Shown here in pieces: positions 62,819-64,000 of a stretch of 64,000 nucleotides of DNA. The position numbers and the translations under genes were made by a program. This DNA comes from Trichinella spiralis (Eukaryota > Nematoda > Enoplea > Trichinellida > Trichinellidae): positions 327,368-391,367 of the forward strand of contig CM012955.1 in NCBI GenBank assembly GCA_000181795.3. Direction: 5' to 3'. The notes below the pieces were generated by a model that did not search any database, was not told where the DNA came from, and saw nothing but the letters and a program-made list of their open reading frames with translations. How positions within the stretch are numbered: the stretch's first letter is position 1; every line of letters starts with the position of its first letter.

Positions 62819-64000
62819 ATGCATTCGTCAAAGGTAGATTTTTAATTTTTGTCTTGTGTTTGCTAATTTTGCATTTGAAAAGTGTTTATGTATTTTATAT
62901 TCAAATCATTATTTTATGAATCACACAACAAATTCTGTTTTAGAAACTAATTTTAGTTCGACTTTTGTTAAATTGATTTATTAGTATTGTTTTTATAGAT
63001 TATAGTTAAATGATTTTAAGAAATTAATTGTTAAAAATGAGAAAATTTTAATATTTAGAAACAAAATTCAATCTCTTGGCATTCCAAATGCATTAGTTTG
63101 GGTGTGTTGGTTTTCACGACATCTAGTGTTGTTCTGCTTCTGCGTTATTCGCGTACAATGAACGTGACCGATGGACGGTATTTGTCTTCAACTGCTGTCG
63201 CTTTGTCAGAAGTGCTCAAAGTGGTTATTTCGTTGGTCATGATTTTTCATGAAGCTGGTCGAAAATTTCCTCTTGAATATTTTACTTATTACTTCATTCT
63301 ATGTTCACAATTTTAGGATATTCAGTTTCTGAAATGCAAACTCAACTGCGCACAGAAATGATCGTGAAACGCTATGAAATGTTGAAAATGCTTGTGCCGG
63401 CACTTTTGTACATCGCACAAAATAATTTATTATTTTTAGCCTTGTCCAATCTGGATGCAGCGACGTATCAAGTATGAGAATTTTTACAGAGATTGTTTGA
63501 TTTTTAAATTTCTTTAAAATAATATTTTGTATTATAGATAACTTATCAAAGTAAAATTTTAACTACGGCCATTTTGTCAGTACTTATGCTTGGTAAACGA
63601 TTGGATTTGTTGAAATGGTTGTCGTTGTTTGCTCTAATGTGTGGCGTTGCCATTGTTCAGGTATTCAATTAGGAAGTTTAATTTTATTTGCTATTTTCAA
63701 TATTCAAATTTGAAATTTATTCAAGATTCCTGCTAATTCAACTGTGGATCAGCAGTTCACGCATGACTGGTCGAGTAAAGTGATCGGCTTGTCGGCCGTG
63801 ATTATTGCTTGTTTTACAAGTGGATTCTCTGGTGTTTACTTGGAGTTGATTTTGAAAACTACCAATACTTCTCTTTGGATGCGCAATTTTCAATTGGGTA
63901 CAGTTTTTATTATGCAAAAATTAACTGTTGTCGAAAATTGTATTCTTTTCGCGCAGCTTTATTTAGCGTTTTCTCTGGATTTGGTGCTGTATTTGTCAAC
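62819..64000 (+). CDS. SLC35A3: Nucleotide-sugar transporter, SLC35A3-like (partial at window end)
   Basis: Golgi antiporter of the UDP-GlcNAc/UDP-Gal type. Exons: 62819-62833 (tentative first exon, MHSSK), 63059-63257, 63317-63471, 63538-63660, 63726-63897, and 63957-64000 running off the window. Frame is kept throughout. Diagnostic blocks: [97 protein letters not shown]. These match SLC35A2/A3; the RYLSSTAV and SNLDAATYQ wording is closer to SLC35A3. About half to two thirds of the expected ~325 aa is present, and the C-terminal membrane segments lie beyond the window. The short first exon is inferred from an ATG and a good donor in phase; an alternative 5' end is possible. Confidence 0.9.

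Overview
The window is AT-rich animal nuclear DNA. The genes are multi-exon, with GT-AG introns that are mostly 45-100 nt long. Acceptors are often TTTCAG or TTTTCAG. The gene content is metazoan: an IFT-A ciliary subunit, Grainyhead, ZNF608/609, SARAF and two SWIM-domain genes. Short introns, TTTCAG acceptors and acceptor sites directly in front of several start codons suggest a nematode or close ecdysozoan, possibly a Trichinella-like clade I worm. That is an inference and the species is not established. There is no bacterial, organellar or CRISPR signature, and I saw no tRNA or rRNA gene.

Layout from left to right:
1-3030: noncoding, dominated by an ~870 bp direct repeat whose first copy looks error-rich.
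3031-7761 (-): mitochondrial Lon protease, 20 exons, 951 aa, essentially complete.
8493-15424 (+): IFT140, 32 exons, 1416 aa, head-to-head with Lon.
17473-23485 (-): Grainyhead transcription factor, DNA-binding and dimerisation parts clear, N-terminal part less certain.
23.5-34.4 kb: about 11 kb with no recognisable gene, rich in microsatellites and local GC-rich islands.
34413-34832 (-): single-exon ZSWIM7/SWS1 recombination factor.
37794-41950 (-): compact ZNF608/ZNF609 (scribbler/brakeless) homologue, 4 exons, 670 aa.
42-46.4 kb: AT-rich gene desert.
46441-47455 (+): REEP5/Yop1-type ER-shaping protein, 5 exons, 173 aa.
49380-57645 (-): ZSWIM4/5/6-type SWIM protein, 14 exons, 1119 aa, with a 3.4 kb first intron.
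59708-61048 (-): SARAF, 8 exons, 290 aa.
61880-62125 (+): small C18orf32-like membrane protein.
62819-64000 (+): SLC35A3-like nucleotide-sugar transporter, cut by the window end.

Exon models for Lon, IFT140, the C-terminal part of Grainyhead, ZSWIM4/5/6, ZNF608/609, REEP5 and SARAF were built by hand from splice sites and homology, and reading frame is kept across their junctions. The genes are ordinary conserved ones and do not form one pathway. SARAF, C18orf32-like and REEP5 are all ER membrane proteins. I found no convincing novel multi-gene system. The most unusual points are an in-frame TGA in the Grainyhead N-terminal region, a GC-AG intron in Lon, poly(A) signals at or overlapping stop codons, a perfect Grainyhead-type palindrome upstream of Grainyhead, and a TTGACCA word that recurs in the noncoding islands.
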